Shown piece after piece: positions 1-7,859 of a stretch of DNA of 64,000 nt (its first letter is position 1; each line of letters begins with the position of its first letter). The DNA is from Parasphingorhabdus cellanae (GTDB lineage Bacteria; Pseudomonadota; Alphaproteobacteria; Sphingomonadales; Sphingomonadaceae), in assembly GCF_017498565.1 (NCBI RefSeq), contig NZ_CP071794.1, positions 2,222,001 to 2,286,000 of the forward strand, written 5' to 3'. The notes beneath the pieces were generated by a model, which saw only the letters and a list, made by a program, of their open reading frames with translations, was not told where the DNA came from and searched no databases. Made by a program: the position numbers and the translations under genes.

Positions 1-596
1 AGGCCACGTTGATAGGCTGGCCGGGCTTGCAGCCACTTAACAAATGTGGCCAGCTTCGGATGGGTTTCCGAACGGCCCTGAGCAATTGCCACCTCTGCGG
101 GAAAGCTCAACATGAAGTCGGCGGCGCCCAGCTTGTCGCCCATAAAATGGCCAGACGACGAAAGTTCGCTTTCCATGAAGTCAAAATGACTGGTGAGCTG
201 TTCGTTGATCCGCGGCATAAGCGGCGCACCGGCTTCTTCTAGCCGGCCCACGTAAAGGTTTAGCAAAATCGGTGTCATCGCTGAGCCCTCGGCAAAGTGC
301 ATAAGTTCGAGATGGCGAATATAATCATCCGTCCCGCGCTCTGGCACAAATTGCTCGCCGCCGTGATGTGCGCAGATATGTTCAACGATGGCGCCAGATT
401 CGATGATCATGCGCCCGTCATCCTCGATCATCGGTGACTTGCCGAGAGGATGCAGCGCGGTCAAGCTAGGCGGTGCCAAGTTGGTTTCCGCATGACGCTT
501 ATGGTAGCGGATTTCATAAGGCCTGCCGATTTCTTCGAGCAACCATAATATCCGCTGGGACCGGCTATTGTTGAGATGGTGGACGATCAAGGTCAT
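1..596 (-). CDS. Glutathione S-transferase family protein (3' part cut by window edge)
   Basis: The reverse strand reads open from an ATG at 596 to the window edge, about 198 codons with no stop. The start has an SD-like GGAGAG. The N-terminus HHLNNSRSQRILWLLEE has the beta-alpha layout of the GST thioredoxin fold. ESGAIVEHI about 60 residues later matches the family's glutathione-contacting E-S motif, and a helical C-terminal domain follows. The family conjugates or reduces electrophiles with glutathione in the cytoplasm; the substrate cannot be told. Only a few C-terminal residues should be missing, since GSTs are about 200-230 aa. It is divergent from the phosphoribosyltransferase gene, with 138 bp between. 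Confidence 0.85.
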   Translation of the reverse strand, partial: MTLIVHHLNNSRSQRILWLLEEIGRPYEIRYHKRHAETNLAPPSLTALHPLGKSPMIEDDGRMIIESGAIVEHICAHHGGEQFVPERGTDDYIRHLELMHFAEGSAMTPILLNLYVGRLEEAGAPLMPRINEQLTSHFDFMESELSSSGHFMGDKLGAADFMLSFPAEVAIAQGRSETHPKLATFVKWLQARPAYQRG

Positions 597-734
597 TTTG
601 GGCTCTCCGGGAAATATAGGTTTATCATGTTTGAAACAGCGGCTACTTATCTCCCTGCATAATGCTAATACGATAATATCCTAGGATTTTATTCGTGATA
701 GCGTTCCCGAAGGCTGCCGGAGAATGGGATCGAT

Positions 735-1337
735 ATGACCTCAGAAACACCTATCACAAAAACCTACATCACTGCTGATGCGTTATTGTCGGACAGCTTT
801 CGGCTCGGCATGCAGATATTGAAGAGCGATTTCTCTCCGACCCATATTGTCGGCATATGGCGCGGCGGCGCACCGGTTGGAATTGCGGTCCAAGAAATAT
901 TGGAATTTCACGGCGTCTCGACAGACCATATCGCGATTAGAACTTCCTCTTATTCCGGGATTGATAAACAGGAACGGTCCGTGCGGGTGTTCGCGCTTGG
1001 CTATCTAATTGATACGCTGAACCCGGAAGACAATCTGCTCATCGTCGATGATGTGTTTGACAGTGGCCGCAGCATTGAAGCATTCTTGAAAGAACTGAGC
1101 GAGCGATGCCGTCACAACATGCCGAAGGATGTGCGCGTTGCCACTGTCTACAGCAAACCGTCCCGCAACAAGACCGATTTGCACCCTGATTTCTTCATCC
1201 ATGAAACCGAGGATTGGCTGATCTTCCCGCATGAACTGGATGGACTGACCAAAGAAGAAATATGCGCAAATAAATCGGATGCTGCGATCATTTTTGACGA
1301 ACAAGAAATCCCCAACCCTGTCATGATAAAGAGCTAG
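735..1337 (+). CDS. Purine phosphoribosyltransferase (hypoxanthine PRTase-like)
   Basis: A 200-aa type I phosphoribosyltransferase. The PRPP-binding loop LLIVDDVFDSG is at residues 101-111, and an upstream IWRGGAPVG segment (41-49) fits the pyrophosphate loop. The family transfers ribose-5-phosphate from PRPP to a purine base. The stop is 2 nt before the start of an adenine/adenosine deaminase gene, so the two are probably co-transcribed. Together they could convert adenine to hypoxanthine and then to IMP. That substrate assignment is inferred from the neighbour; a xanthine/guanine preference is also possible. Confidence 0.8.
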   Translation: MTSETPITKTYITADALLSDSFRLGMQILKSDFSPTHIVGIWRGGAPVGIAVQEILEFHGVSTDHIAIRTSSYSGIDKQERSVRVFALGYLIDTLNPEDNLLIVDDVFDSGRSIEAFLKELSERCRHNMPKDVRVATVYSKPSRNKTDLHPDFFIHETEDWLIFPHELDGLTKEEICANKSDAAIIFDEQEIPNPVMIKS

Positions 1338-1339
1338 AT

Positions 1340-2374
1340 ATGTCTTTTGCATCCCCCGAACAGCGTCAAGCCTTCATTGCCGGTATTCCGAAAGCCGAAC
1401 TGCATCTGCATATTGAAGGCTCGCTTGAACCGGAGATGATGTTTGCGCTGGCACAGCGCAACGCCATCGATATTCCTTTCGCTTCGGCGGAAGAAGTGCG
1501 CAAGGCCTATGCCTTCTCAAATCTGCAGGATTTCCTGGATATCTATTATCAGGGAATGAATGTCCTGCGCACCGAGGAGGATTTCTATGACCTGACCATG
1601 GCCTATTTTCGGCGTATCCACGCTGACAATGCCATACATGCCGAGATATTCTTTGACCCACAGGGCCATACCGAGCGCGGGGTTGCCTTTTCAATCGCAA
1701 TAGACGGCATATTGCGCGCATTGGATGATGCGCAATCGGGCCTGAATATATCATCGCAGCTGATCATGTGCTTCTTGCGCCACTTAAGTGAAGAAGATGC
1801 GCTCGCAACGCTGGAAAAGGCAACGCCTTATCTCGACAGAATAGCCGGGGTTGGGCTTGATTCATCCGAACTCGGCCATCCGCCTTCCAAATTTACGAAA
1901 GCCTTTGCCAAGGCTAAAGCCCTTGGCCTCAAGGCAGTGGCCCATGCCGGCGAAGAAGGGCCACCGGATTATGTCTGGGAAGCCCTCGACGTTTTGAAAA
2001 TCGAGCGGATGGATCACGGTAACCGGTCATTGGAAGATCCTCGGCTTGTTGAACGCCTGCGAGACAATCAAATGACGCTGACCGTCTGTCCCTTGTCCAA
2101 CCTCTCTCTGTGCGTCGTGAATGACCTCAGGGACCATCCTCTGAAAAAGATGCTGGACCTTGGTCTGCGTGCCACCGTCAATTCCGATGACCCGTCCTAT
2201 TTTGGTGGATATCTCAATGATAATTACGAGGCGACCGCATCTGCCCTGGACCTCGACAAGGATGACATCGTCGCATTAGCCAAAAATAGTTTCCGCGGTT
2301 CGTTTCTCGACGAGGAGGCAATTAGTCGGTCTCTCCGCGATATTGACGACTATGTTGCGCGATTTGATGGATAA
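1340..2374 (+). CDS. Adenine deaminase / adenosine deaminase family protein
   Basis: A 344-aa metal-dependent deaminase. The metal-binding HLHIEGSLEP is near residue 22 (H22, H24), VAHAGEEG with the catalytic Glu is near 200, and NSDDPSYFGGY with the catalytic and metal Asp pair is near 285. From memory of the family, HxEGSLEP and NSDDPxYFGGY are typical of the adenine deaminase (Aah1-like) branch, whereas adenosine deaminases more often have HLDGS and TDDP. I therefore prefer adenine to hypoxanthine as the reaction, at moderate certainty. It is directly downstream of the PRTase gene, consistent with a salvage pair. Confidence 0.85.
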   Translation: MSFASPEQRQAFIAGIPKAELHLHIEGSLEPEMMFALAQRNAIDIPFASAEEVRKAYAFSNLQDFLDIYYQGMNVLRTEEDFYDLTMAYFRRIHADNAIHAEIFFDPQGHTERGVAFSIAIDGILRALDDAQSGLNISSQLIMCFLRHLSEEDALATLEKATPYLDRIAGVGLDSSELGHPPSKFTKAFAKAKALGLKAVAHAGEEGPPDYVWEALDVLKIERMDHGNRSLEDPRLVERLRDNQMTLTVCPLSNLSLCVVNDLRDHPLKKMLDLGLRATVNSDDPSYFGGYLNDNYEATASALDLDKDDIVALAKNSFRGSFLDEEAISRSLRDIDDYVARFDG

Positions 2375-2464
2375 ACGGGCTGAACCGAAGTCGCTCCATT
2401 GGAAATCTGGGCTTTTTGCTGTTACTGCGCAGGAATATGATCCGAATGACCGAGGAACGAATAT

Positions 2465-3481
2465 ATGAACCAAATGGATGATCAATCAGGTTGTTCTGAC
2501 ACCATATTGGTTACCGGCGCAGCGGGATTTATCGGCCACGCGGTTTCTCAACAGCTGATCGCACGCGGAGAGAGCGTCATCGGCATCGATAATCTGAATG
2601 ATTATTACGATCCGAAGCTGAAAGCGGCGCGGCTTGAAAATTTGCAGGAATTGCCAGGGTTTCAATTTGCGGAACTGGACGTCTCCGATGCCGAGGGCGT
2701 CCGTAAACTGGTGGAAGATAACGGCGTGAAACGCATCATCCATCTCGCTGCACAAGCCGGCGTGCGCTATAGTATTGAAAATCCGTTTGCCTATCAAAAG
2801 TCCAATCTGGAAGGTCATTTGAGCTTGCTTGAGGCAAGCCGTCATACGCCTGATTTCGAGCATTTGGTCTACGCCTCCTCCAGCTCTGTCTATGGCGATA
2901 AGCCGATGGGCGGAGAGGGGTTTACCGAAGAAGAGCCCGCGGTTGACCCGGTATCTCTTTATGCCGCCACCAAACGCTCCTGCGAATTGATGAGCGCATC
3001 CTATGCAAAGCTTTATGGCTTTCCACAAACCGGCCTACGCTTCTTCACCGTTTATGGCCCATGGGGGCGGCCGGATATGGCCTATTTCGGCTTTACCAAA
3101 AAGATTCTAGCGGGCGAGCCCATTGAAGTTTACGGCGAAGGCAAAATGGCACGGGATTTCACTTATATTGATGATATTGTTGAGGGCATTTTAGGGTCGC
3201 TGGACAATCCACCAGCCTCTGGCGAACATCGGGTATTGAACATCGGTGACAGCCGGCCGGTCGGTCTGATGGACATGATCAAGGCTCTGGAACAGGCTCT
3301 CGGCATGGAAGCAGAGAAAATCATGCGGCCCATGCAGCCCGGCGATGTCACAGCGACCTATGCTGATGTGTCCAAGCTCCATGCGCTGACCGGTTATGAG
3401 CCGAAAGTCATGCTGGAAGATGGCTTGAAACGCTTTGTCAGTTGGTATCGCGACTTTTACGGCAATCTGCCGCCGGACTGA
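2465..3481 (+). CDS. NAD-dependent epimerase/dehydratase, UDP-glucuronate 4-epimerase type
   Basis: A 338-aa extended short-chain dehydrogenase. It has the NAD-binding TGAAGFIG at residues 17-24, YASSSSVYG, the catalytic YxxxK as YAATK, and the segment DNLNDYYDPKLKAARL, which is typical of the CapI/WbnF UDP-glucuronate 4-epimerase group. Such enzymes supply UDP-galacturonate for capsule, LPS or exopolysaccharide. An SD-like GAGGAA lies ahead of the ATG. No other polysaccharide gene is adjacent, so the final glycan is unknown. The stop abuts the 3' end of the convergent flavin reductase gene with no spacer. Confidence 0.88.
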   Translation: MNQMDDQSGCSDTILVTGAAGFIGHAVSQQLIARGESVIGIDNLNDYYDPKLKAARLENLQELPGFQFAELDVSDAEGVRKLVEDNGVKRIIHLAAQAGVRYSIENPFAYQKSNLEGHLSLLEASRHTPDFEHLVYASSSSVYGDKPMGGEGFTEEEPAVDPVSLYAATKRSCELMSASYAKLYGFPQTGLRFFTVYGPWGRPDMAYFGFTKKILAGEPIEVYGEGKMARDFTYIDDIVEGILGSLDNPPASGEHRVLNIGDSRPVGLMDMIKALEQALGMEAEKIMRPMQPGDVTATYADVSKLHALTGYEPKVMLEDGLKRFVSWYRDFYGNLPPD

Positions 3482-4066
3482 TTATTGAGTCAGATATTGT
3501 CGCCGGTGTGAGCCGCGCATGACCTGTTGCGCGACGAGACGAAGCTGCTCATTCACCGCTTCATCTGCGCAGACACCGTCTTTAAAAATGCCGCCCGAGG
3601 CGTTTATTCCAACGCCCAATGGCGTTGGCCAACCGCGCAGCGCATGAACGATTGACCGCATCGCCGCCAATGTCGAGCCGGTGGCTTGCCACCCATAAGC
3701 GGTAACGATCAGTCCAACCGGCAAGCCATCAAGATATACGCGCTCATCACCGGCGGTTTCCTCGATATAGTCGACAGCATTTTTGACCAGGCCGGAGATC
3801 GTACCGTGATAGCCCGGGCTCGCCAGGATTATGCCATCGGCACGGCGAACGGCTTCGACAAGCGCCTTGCCCGTTTCGTTTAATCCCGCCGGGTCAGAAC
3901 GATAATGTGGCAGGGCGCAAAGCTTGGCTGATCCAAACAATTCCGTTTCAGCGCCAGCATCGGCAGCGGTCTTTAGCGCAATTGCCAATGCCTGTTCGGT
4001 CGAGCTGAATGGGTTGGTCGTTCCACCAAGGCCCAGGATAAAGGGTTTGTCGTCGTTTTTCGCCAT
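3482..4066 (-). CDS. NADPH-dependent FMN reductase family protein
   Basis: A flavodoxin-like protein of 194 aa from the ATG at 4066; a longer start at 4081 adds MLRVS and is less convincing. ILGLGGTTNPFSSTEQAL near the N-terminus matches the phosphate-binding loop, and ASPGYHGTISGLVKNAVDY matches the SPxYxGxxxGxLKNxxD signature of FMN/azo/chromate reductases. The family reduces FMN or quinone-like substrates with NAD(P)H. It is a single gene, convergent with the epimerase, and its physiological substrate is unknown. Confidence 0.85.
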   Translation of the reverse strand: MAKNDDKPFILGLGGTTNPFSSTEQALAIALKTAADAGAETELFGSAKLCALPHYRSDPAGLNETGKALVEAVRRADGIILASPGYHGTISGLVKNAVDYIEETAGDERVYLDGLPVGLIVTAYGWQATGSTLAAMRSIVHALRGWPTPLGVGINASGGIFKDGVCADEAVNEQLRLVAQQVMRGSHRRQYLTQ

Positions 4067-4181
4067 GGACACTCTTAACAAGCCTTTTCAAATAATTGCA
4101 ACGGTCAACTATGGCGCGAGATCATGGTCAAAAGAACAGCTTGCAGGGTCTGGTCAAGCCGTGTTTTAATTGACCGATTAA

Positions 4182-4193
4182 AACGAATTCGTT
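4182..4193. promoter_or_regulatory. 12-bp perfect palindrome upstream of acyl-CoA dehydrogenase
   Basis: AACGAATTCGTT is a perfect dyad centred about 62 bp before the acyl-CoA dehydrogenase ATG, in the region where a promoter would lie. It may be an operator for a TetR- or GntR-type fatty-acid regulator. No regulator gene is adjacent, so the role is inferred from position and symmetry alone. Confidence 0.35.
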
Positions 4194-4249
4194 ATCGCGA
4201 CCGGCGATGACAATGATGATGAACCGCTAAATATTGAAGGATTTCTCCG

Positions 4250-5410
4250 ATGCGTAAATTTACCGAAGAGCAACATATGTTCCGCGATGCCTATCGTCGC
4301 TTTCTCGCCGATGATGTTGCACCGCGGATGGATGAATTCCGTGAGGCCGGTATTGTTGACCGTGAAATTTTCAAGAAAGCAGGGGATCAGGGTTTCCTGA
4401 TGATCTGGCCGGATGAAAAATATGGCGGTATGGGCGATGATGATTTCCGCTACGAGCAGATCATCATCGAGGAAACCACTCGCGCAGGCTGCGCCGAGTG
4501 GTATAATACGCTGCACAGCCGTTTGGTTGGCCCTTATTTCAAGAATATCGGCAACGAGGAACAGCGCGAACGCTTCCTGCCCAAATGTGTGAGCGGCGAA
4601 ACCATATTAGCAGTGGCAATGACCGAGCCTGGTGCCGGTAGTGACCTGTCCGGCATGAAGACGACCGCCACCGATAACGGCGATCATTGGGTCCTGAACG
4701 GCTCCAAAACCTATATCTCCAACGGCATTAACGCGGATGTTGTGATTGTCGCTGCGAAAATAGCGGGCGTCGATGACAAGCATGCGATGGTATTGCTGAT
4801 TGTCGAACGCGGTATGGAAGGCTTTGAACGCGGACAGAATCTGGAAAAAATCGGGCTACATGCGCAGGACACGGCGGAGCTCTTTTTCAACAACGTCAAG
4901 ATTCCGAAAGAAAACCAGTTGGGCACACCGGGCAAAGGCTTTATCCATCTGATGGAAGGGTTGGCCGAAGAACGGCTGATCGCGATGGTCGGCTATGCCG
5001 CCTCTGCCCGCCGCGCCTTTGATGTGACGCGAGAATTTGTCATGGAGCGTGATGTCTTTGGCAAGAAACTGTCCGACATGCAGAACACGCAGTTCAAGAT
5101 GGCCGAGATGGATTCCAAGATCGACATGCTGCAGGTCTACGTCGATCATTGTGTTGAGGTCCATAACCAGGGCGGGCTCAACGCCAATATCGCCGCCAAG
5201 GGCAAGATGCTGGGCAGCGAAATTGAATGGGAAATGGCCGATCTCGGGCTGCAGCTGCATGGCGGCGCGGGCTATATGAAGGAATATGAGATCAGCCGCA
5301 TCTTCACCGATGCGCGGATGAGCCGCATCTATGCCGGCAGTAGCGAGATCATGCGTTATATTGTCGGGCGGGATGTCTTCAGCCAGAAATATCAAAGCAT
5401 ATTGGAGTAG
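4250..5410 (+). CDS. Acyl-CoA dehydrogenase
   Basis: A 386-aa FAD-dependent acyl-CoA dehydrogenase catalysing the alpha,beta-desaturation of acyl-CoA. The N-terminal helical domain is followed by the FAD/substrate signature AMTEPGAGSDLSGMKTTA, and by YAGSSEIMRYIVGRD at the C-terminus, the usual family ending. Length is normal. A clear SD (AAGGA) precedes the ATG. It lies 1.1 kb ahead of the thiolase and FadB-like genes and probably provides the first oxidation step, though a DUF3800 gene on the other strand separates them. Chain-length preference cannot be told. Confidence 0.92.
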   Translation: MRKFTEEQHMFRDAYRRFLADDVAPRMDEFREAGIVDREIFKKAGDQGFLMIWPDEKYGGMGDDDFRYEQIIIEETTRAGCAEWYNTLHSRLVGPYFKNIGNEEQRERFLPKCVSGETILAVAMTEPGAGSDLSGMKTTATDNGDHWVLNGSKTYISNGINADVVIVAAKIAGVDDKHAMVLLIVERGMEGFERGQNLEKIGLHAQDTAELFFNNVKIPKENQLGTPGKGFIHLMEGLAEERLIAMVGYAASARRAFDVTREFVMERDVFGKKLSDMQNTQFKMAEMDSKIDMLQVYVDHCVEVHNQGGLNANIAAKGKMLGSEIEWEMADLGLQLHGGAGYMKEYEISRIFTDARMSRIYAGSSEIMRYIVGRDVFSQKYQSILE

Positions 5411-5439
5411 AAGAAATTCATCCCGCAGAGGTAATTTAA

Positions 5440-5485
5440 CAGAGAATATTCTTCAGCGACTCCAAAAATCGATTGATATTCTCTG
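5440..5485. repeat. Inverted repeat (10-bp arms) downstream of acyl-CoA dehydrogenase
   Basis: CAGAGAATAT (5440-5449) and ATATTCTCTG (5476-5485) are perfect inverted copies with a 26-nt spacer. No T-tract follows the second arm, so it is a poor terminator. It could be an RNA hairpin or a protein site. Confidence 0.4.
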
Positions 5486-5540
5486 ATTCATATGTTAATA
5501 ATTTTGTCAAGTGGATTGGGAGAACTCGGTCGGCGTTATA

Positions 5541-5573
5541 GCCTCGGTGAGAATCACCGGGGCTTTTCGCTTT
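5541..5573 (+). terminator. Rho-independent terminator after acyl-CoA dehydrogenase
   Basis: GCCTCGGTGA pairs with TCACCGGGGC (5554-5563) over 10 bp with one G-U pair and a GAA loop, followed by TTTTCGCTTT. It lies 130 bp after the acyl-CoA dehydrogenase stop and just before the convergent DUF3800 stop codon. It should end the + strand transcript before the DUF3800 gene. Confidence 0.7.
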
Positions 5574-6356
5574 CTAATTTGGATGTATCTTCAAGCCCCA
5601 ACCTTCGTAGCCACTGCCCAAGTTATCCCGGCCACCCTCGCAATAGAACTTTGTTTTGAGCACTTCAAAAGCTCGGTTTGGCTGATCGGGGCGCATATAA
5701 TGAATGCCAATCGGTCGGGCCACCAAGTCAGCGAGTTGTAGGCCAGCCGAATTGACCTTTTTATCGGCCAAAATAATCTCGAATGGCAGCTTATTTCCAG
5801 AACTGTTGGATCCAGCGCAAATTCGGCGAAACTCTAACTCCAGCTCTCTATCTTCCTTAGTGCCTCTTCGTTCAAAAACGATATGAGTCTCGTGGTCCTC
5901 CTGACCTTTCTCCGCGAGCAGATCCGCGAGCGTTTCGAGACAAAAACCAAGCGCTACATGATATGGATTAGATTCCTCTTTATCATCAACACGGATTTTT
6001 CGTTTATCAATTAAACAAGAAATTAGAATGAAATTGCTCTCTTCGATGACTTCTGTGAGACTCTCCATAAATTGAATTTTTGCCTCTCGATCACGGAATC
6101 TAAAAACTCCTTGTTCTTTTCTAATATCCCGTTCGTGAAGTATTACGATGTCATGGCCAAACTCATCGAATTTCAGTTTTTCGATCGCCGAAACGACATT
6201 TCGTACATAATTATCCTGATAGAAAACACAAAATGCTAAAACGAAGACGGGATACTTCTCATCTACTTTATCAAGTGAGTGATCACCACTTTCATCAACG
6301 TAGACAATAAATTTACTGCGACTGCATTCGTCCTTAGGATTTTTGCTCTTTGCCAT
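5574..6356 (-). CDS. DUF3800 domain protein
   Basis: A 260-aa protein recognised as DUF3800 from the N-terminal IVYVDESGDHS and the C-terminal AGLQLADLVARPIG. These carry conserved acidic residues thought to form an RNase H-like nuclease centre. The function of the family is not established; it is often found in accessory and defence-associated regions. Codon use here is clearly more AT-rich than in the flanking catabolic genes, and the gene runs against them, which suggests horizontal gain. No integrase, transposase or partner gene is adjacent. Confidence 0.8.
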   Translation of the reverse strand: MAKSKNPKDECSRSKFIVYVDESGDHSLDKVDEKYPVFVLAFCVFYQDNYVRNVVSAIEKLKFDEFGHDIVILHERDIRKEQGVFRFRDREAKIQFMESLTEVIEESNFILISCLIDKRKIRVDDKEESNPYHVALGFCLETLADLLAEKGQEDHETHIVFERRGTKEDRELELEFRRICAGSNSSGNKLPFEIILADKKVNSAGLQLADLVARPIGIHYMRPDQPNRAFEVLKTKFYCEGGRDNLGSGYEGWGLKIHPN

Positions 6357-6467
6357 GAAAAATATTATAGCAATTGATGATATTGTTGAAAAGTCACTTA
6401 AATTTAGTTGGTTGCCCGCTTAACTGTGACACAAGCCCAAAAGCGAGCAATACAATTGCGACTTGAC

Positions 6468-6479
6468 GTTTACGTAAAC
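6468..6479. promoter_or_regulatory. Palindromic operator candidate upstream of thiolase
   Basis: GTTTACGTAAAC is a perfect 12-bp dyad, within TTGACGTTTACGTAAAC, centred 80 bp before the thiolase ATG. The pattern resembles sites I recall for the MerR-family regulator LiuR, which controls branched-chain acyl-CoA catabolism in proteobacteria. That match is from memory and unverified. Confidence 0.45.
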
Positions 6480-6553
6480 TGCTTGACTGCGCCCCGGCGC
6501 AACATTAACTATGCACTTAACAGTCCAGACTTAATCAAAATAAGGAATATCGC

Positions 6554-7768
6554 ATGACCGAAGCCTATATTTATGACGCTGTGCGCAGCCCGCGCGGCAA
6601 GGGCCGCAGCGACGGCAGCCTGCACGAAATCACCGCTCTTGATCTCGCGTCCCAGGTGCTCGCTTCGGTCAATGACCGCAACGAACTGGACGGTCATGAA
6701 GTGGAAGATATTGCTTATGGCTGTGTTTCCCCCGTTGGCGAACAGGGCGCAGTGATCAGCCGCATGGCCGCGCTGAAAGCTGGTTATGCCGACACTACTT
6801 CCGCAATCCAGGTCAACCGCTTCTGTGGTTCCGGCCTCGAAGCCGTGAATATCGCGGCGGGCAAGGTCAAATCGGGTGAAGCTGATCTCGCCATTGGCGG
6901 CGGCGTCGAATCCATGTCCCGCGTGCCGATGGGCAGCGACGGCCTGGGCGGCATGGCCGACCCTTCGCTGGTGTTCCAGGAATATTTTGTGCCGCAAGGC
7001 ATTTCCGCCGATCTGATCGCCACAAAATATGGCTATAGCCGCGACGATGTCGATGCCTATGCCGTGGAAAGCCAGAAGCGCGCCGCGAAAAGCTGGGAAG
7101 AAAAGCGTTTTGCCAAATCGATTCTGCCAATCAAGGACGTGATCGGCGAAACTGTTCTGGACCATGACGAACTCATGCGCCCTGAAACCGATATGCAGTC
7201 TCTGGGTTCGCTTAATCCTGCGTTTCAGATGATGGGTGAACAGATGCCCGGATTTAACGATGTCGCGATTTTGAAGCATCCTGATGTTGAGAAAATGAAC
7301 CACGTCCACCATGCGGGCAACAGCTCGGGCATTGTCGATGGCGCCGCCGCTGTGCTGATCGGCAACGAAGAAGCAGGCACGAAATATGGCCTGAAACCGC
7401 GGGCGCGGATTGTTTCCATGGCGTCGATCGGATCAGAGCCAACCATCATGCTGACCGGCCCTGAATTTGCCGCGCAAAAGGCACTCAAGCGTGCGGGCAT
7501 GGAAGCCAGCGACATTGATGTGTGGGAATTGAACGAGGCATTTGCCGCCGTAGTCCTGCGCTTCATGGAAGCGATGAATGTCGATCATAGCGATATCAAT
7601 GTGAATGGCGGCGCGATTGCCATGGGCCATCCTTTGGGCGCCACCGGCGCGATGATCCTTGGCACGGTGCTGGACGAACTGGAACGTTCGGGCAAGCAGA
7701 CCGCTTTGTCGACGCTGTGCATCGGCGGCGGCATGGGCATTGCGACGATTATTGAACGGGTGAACTAG
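6554..7768 (+). CDS. Acetyl-CoA C-acyltransferase (thiolase, FadA-like)
   Basis: A 404-aa degradative thiolase cleaving 3-ketoacyl-CoA with CoA. The nucleophilic Cys91 lies in [12 protein letters not shown], the His motif is GHPLGATGA near 360, and the second Cys is in LCIGGGMG near 389. ELNEAFAAV is also typical. It is followed after 91 bp by the FadB/FadJ-like gene, giving a complete beta-oxidation pair in the order thiolase then multienzyme. A palindromic operator candidate lies upstream. Confidence 0.93.
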   Translation: MTEAYIYDAVRSPRGKGRSDGSLHEITALDLASQVLASVNDRNELDGHEVEDIAYGCVSPVGEQGAVISRMAALKAGYADTTSAIQVNRFCGSGLEAVNIAAGKVKSGEADLAIGGGVESMSRVPMGSDGLGGMADPSLVFQEYFVPQGISADLIATKYGYSRDDVDAYAVESQKRAAKSWEEKRFAKSILPIKDVIGETVLDHDELMRPETDMQSLGSLNPAFQMMGEQMPGFNDVAILKHPDVEKMNHVHHAGNSSGIVDGAAAVLIGNEEAGTKYGLKPRARIVSMASIGSEPTIMLTGPEFAAQKALKRAGMEASDIDVWELNEAFAAVVLRFMEAMNVDHSDINVNGGAIAMGHPLGATGAMILGTVLDELERSGKQTALSTLCIGGGMGIATIIERVN

Positions 7769-7780
7769 AAAATCCCGATT

Positions 7781-7850
7781 GTGTCCCCGCGAAGGCGGGG
7801 ACCTGTTGCGCTAACCTCAAGGAGACTCCCGCCTGCGCGGGAGTACAGGA
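7781..7850. repeat. Paired GC-rich palindromes (family A, copy 1)
   Basis: Two short hairpins, GTCCCCGCGAAGGCGGGGAC and ACTCCCGCCTGCGCGGGAGT, lie 22 bp apart between thiolase and the FadB-like gene. The same pair layout recurs at 10074-10222 and 13801-13887. The right edge supplies the AGGAGA used as SD by the next gene. Confidence 0.8.
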
Positions 7851-7859
7851 GATAAAAAC

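Noticed and set aside
5411..6553. DUF3800 gene as cargo of an insertion sequence
   Set aside because: No transposase, terminal inverted repeats at the edges or target duplication were seen; the 5440-5485 inverted repeat is internal to one flank only.
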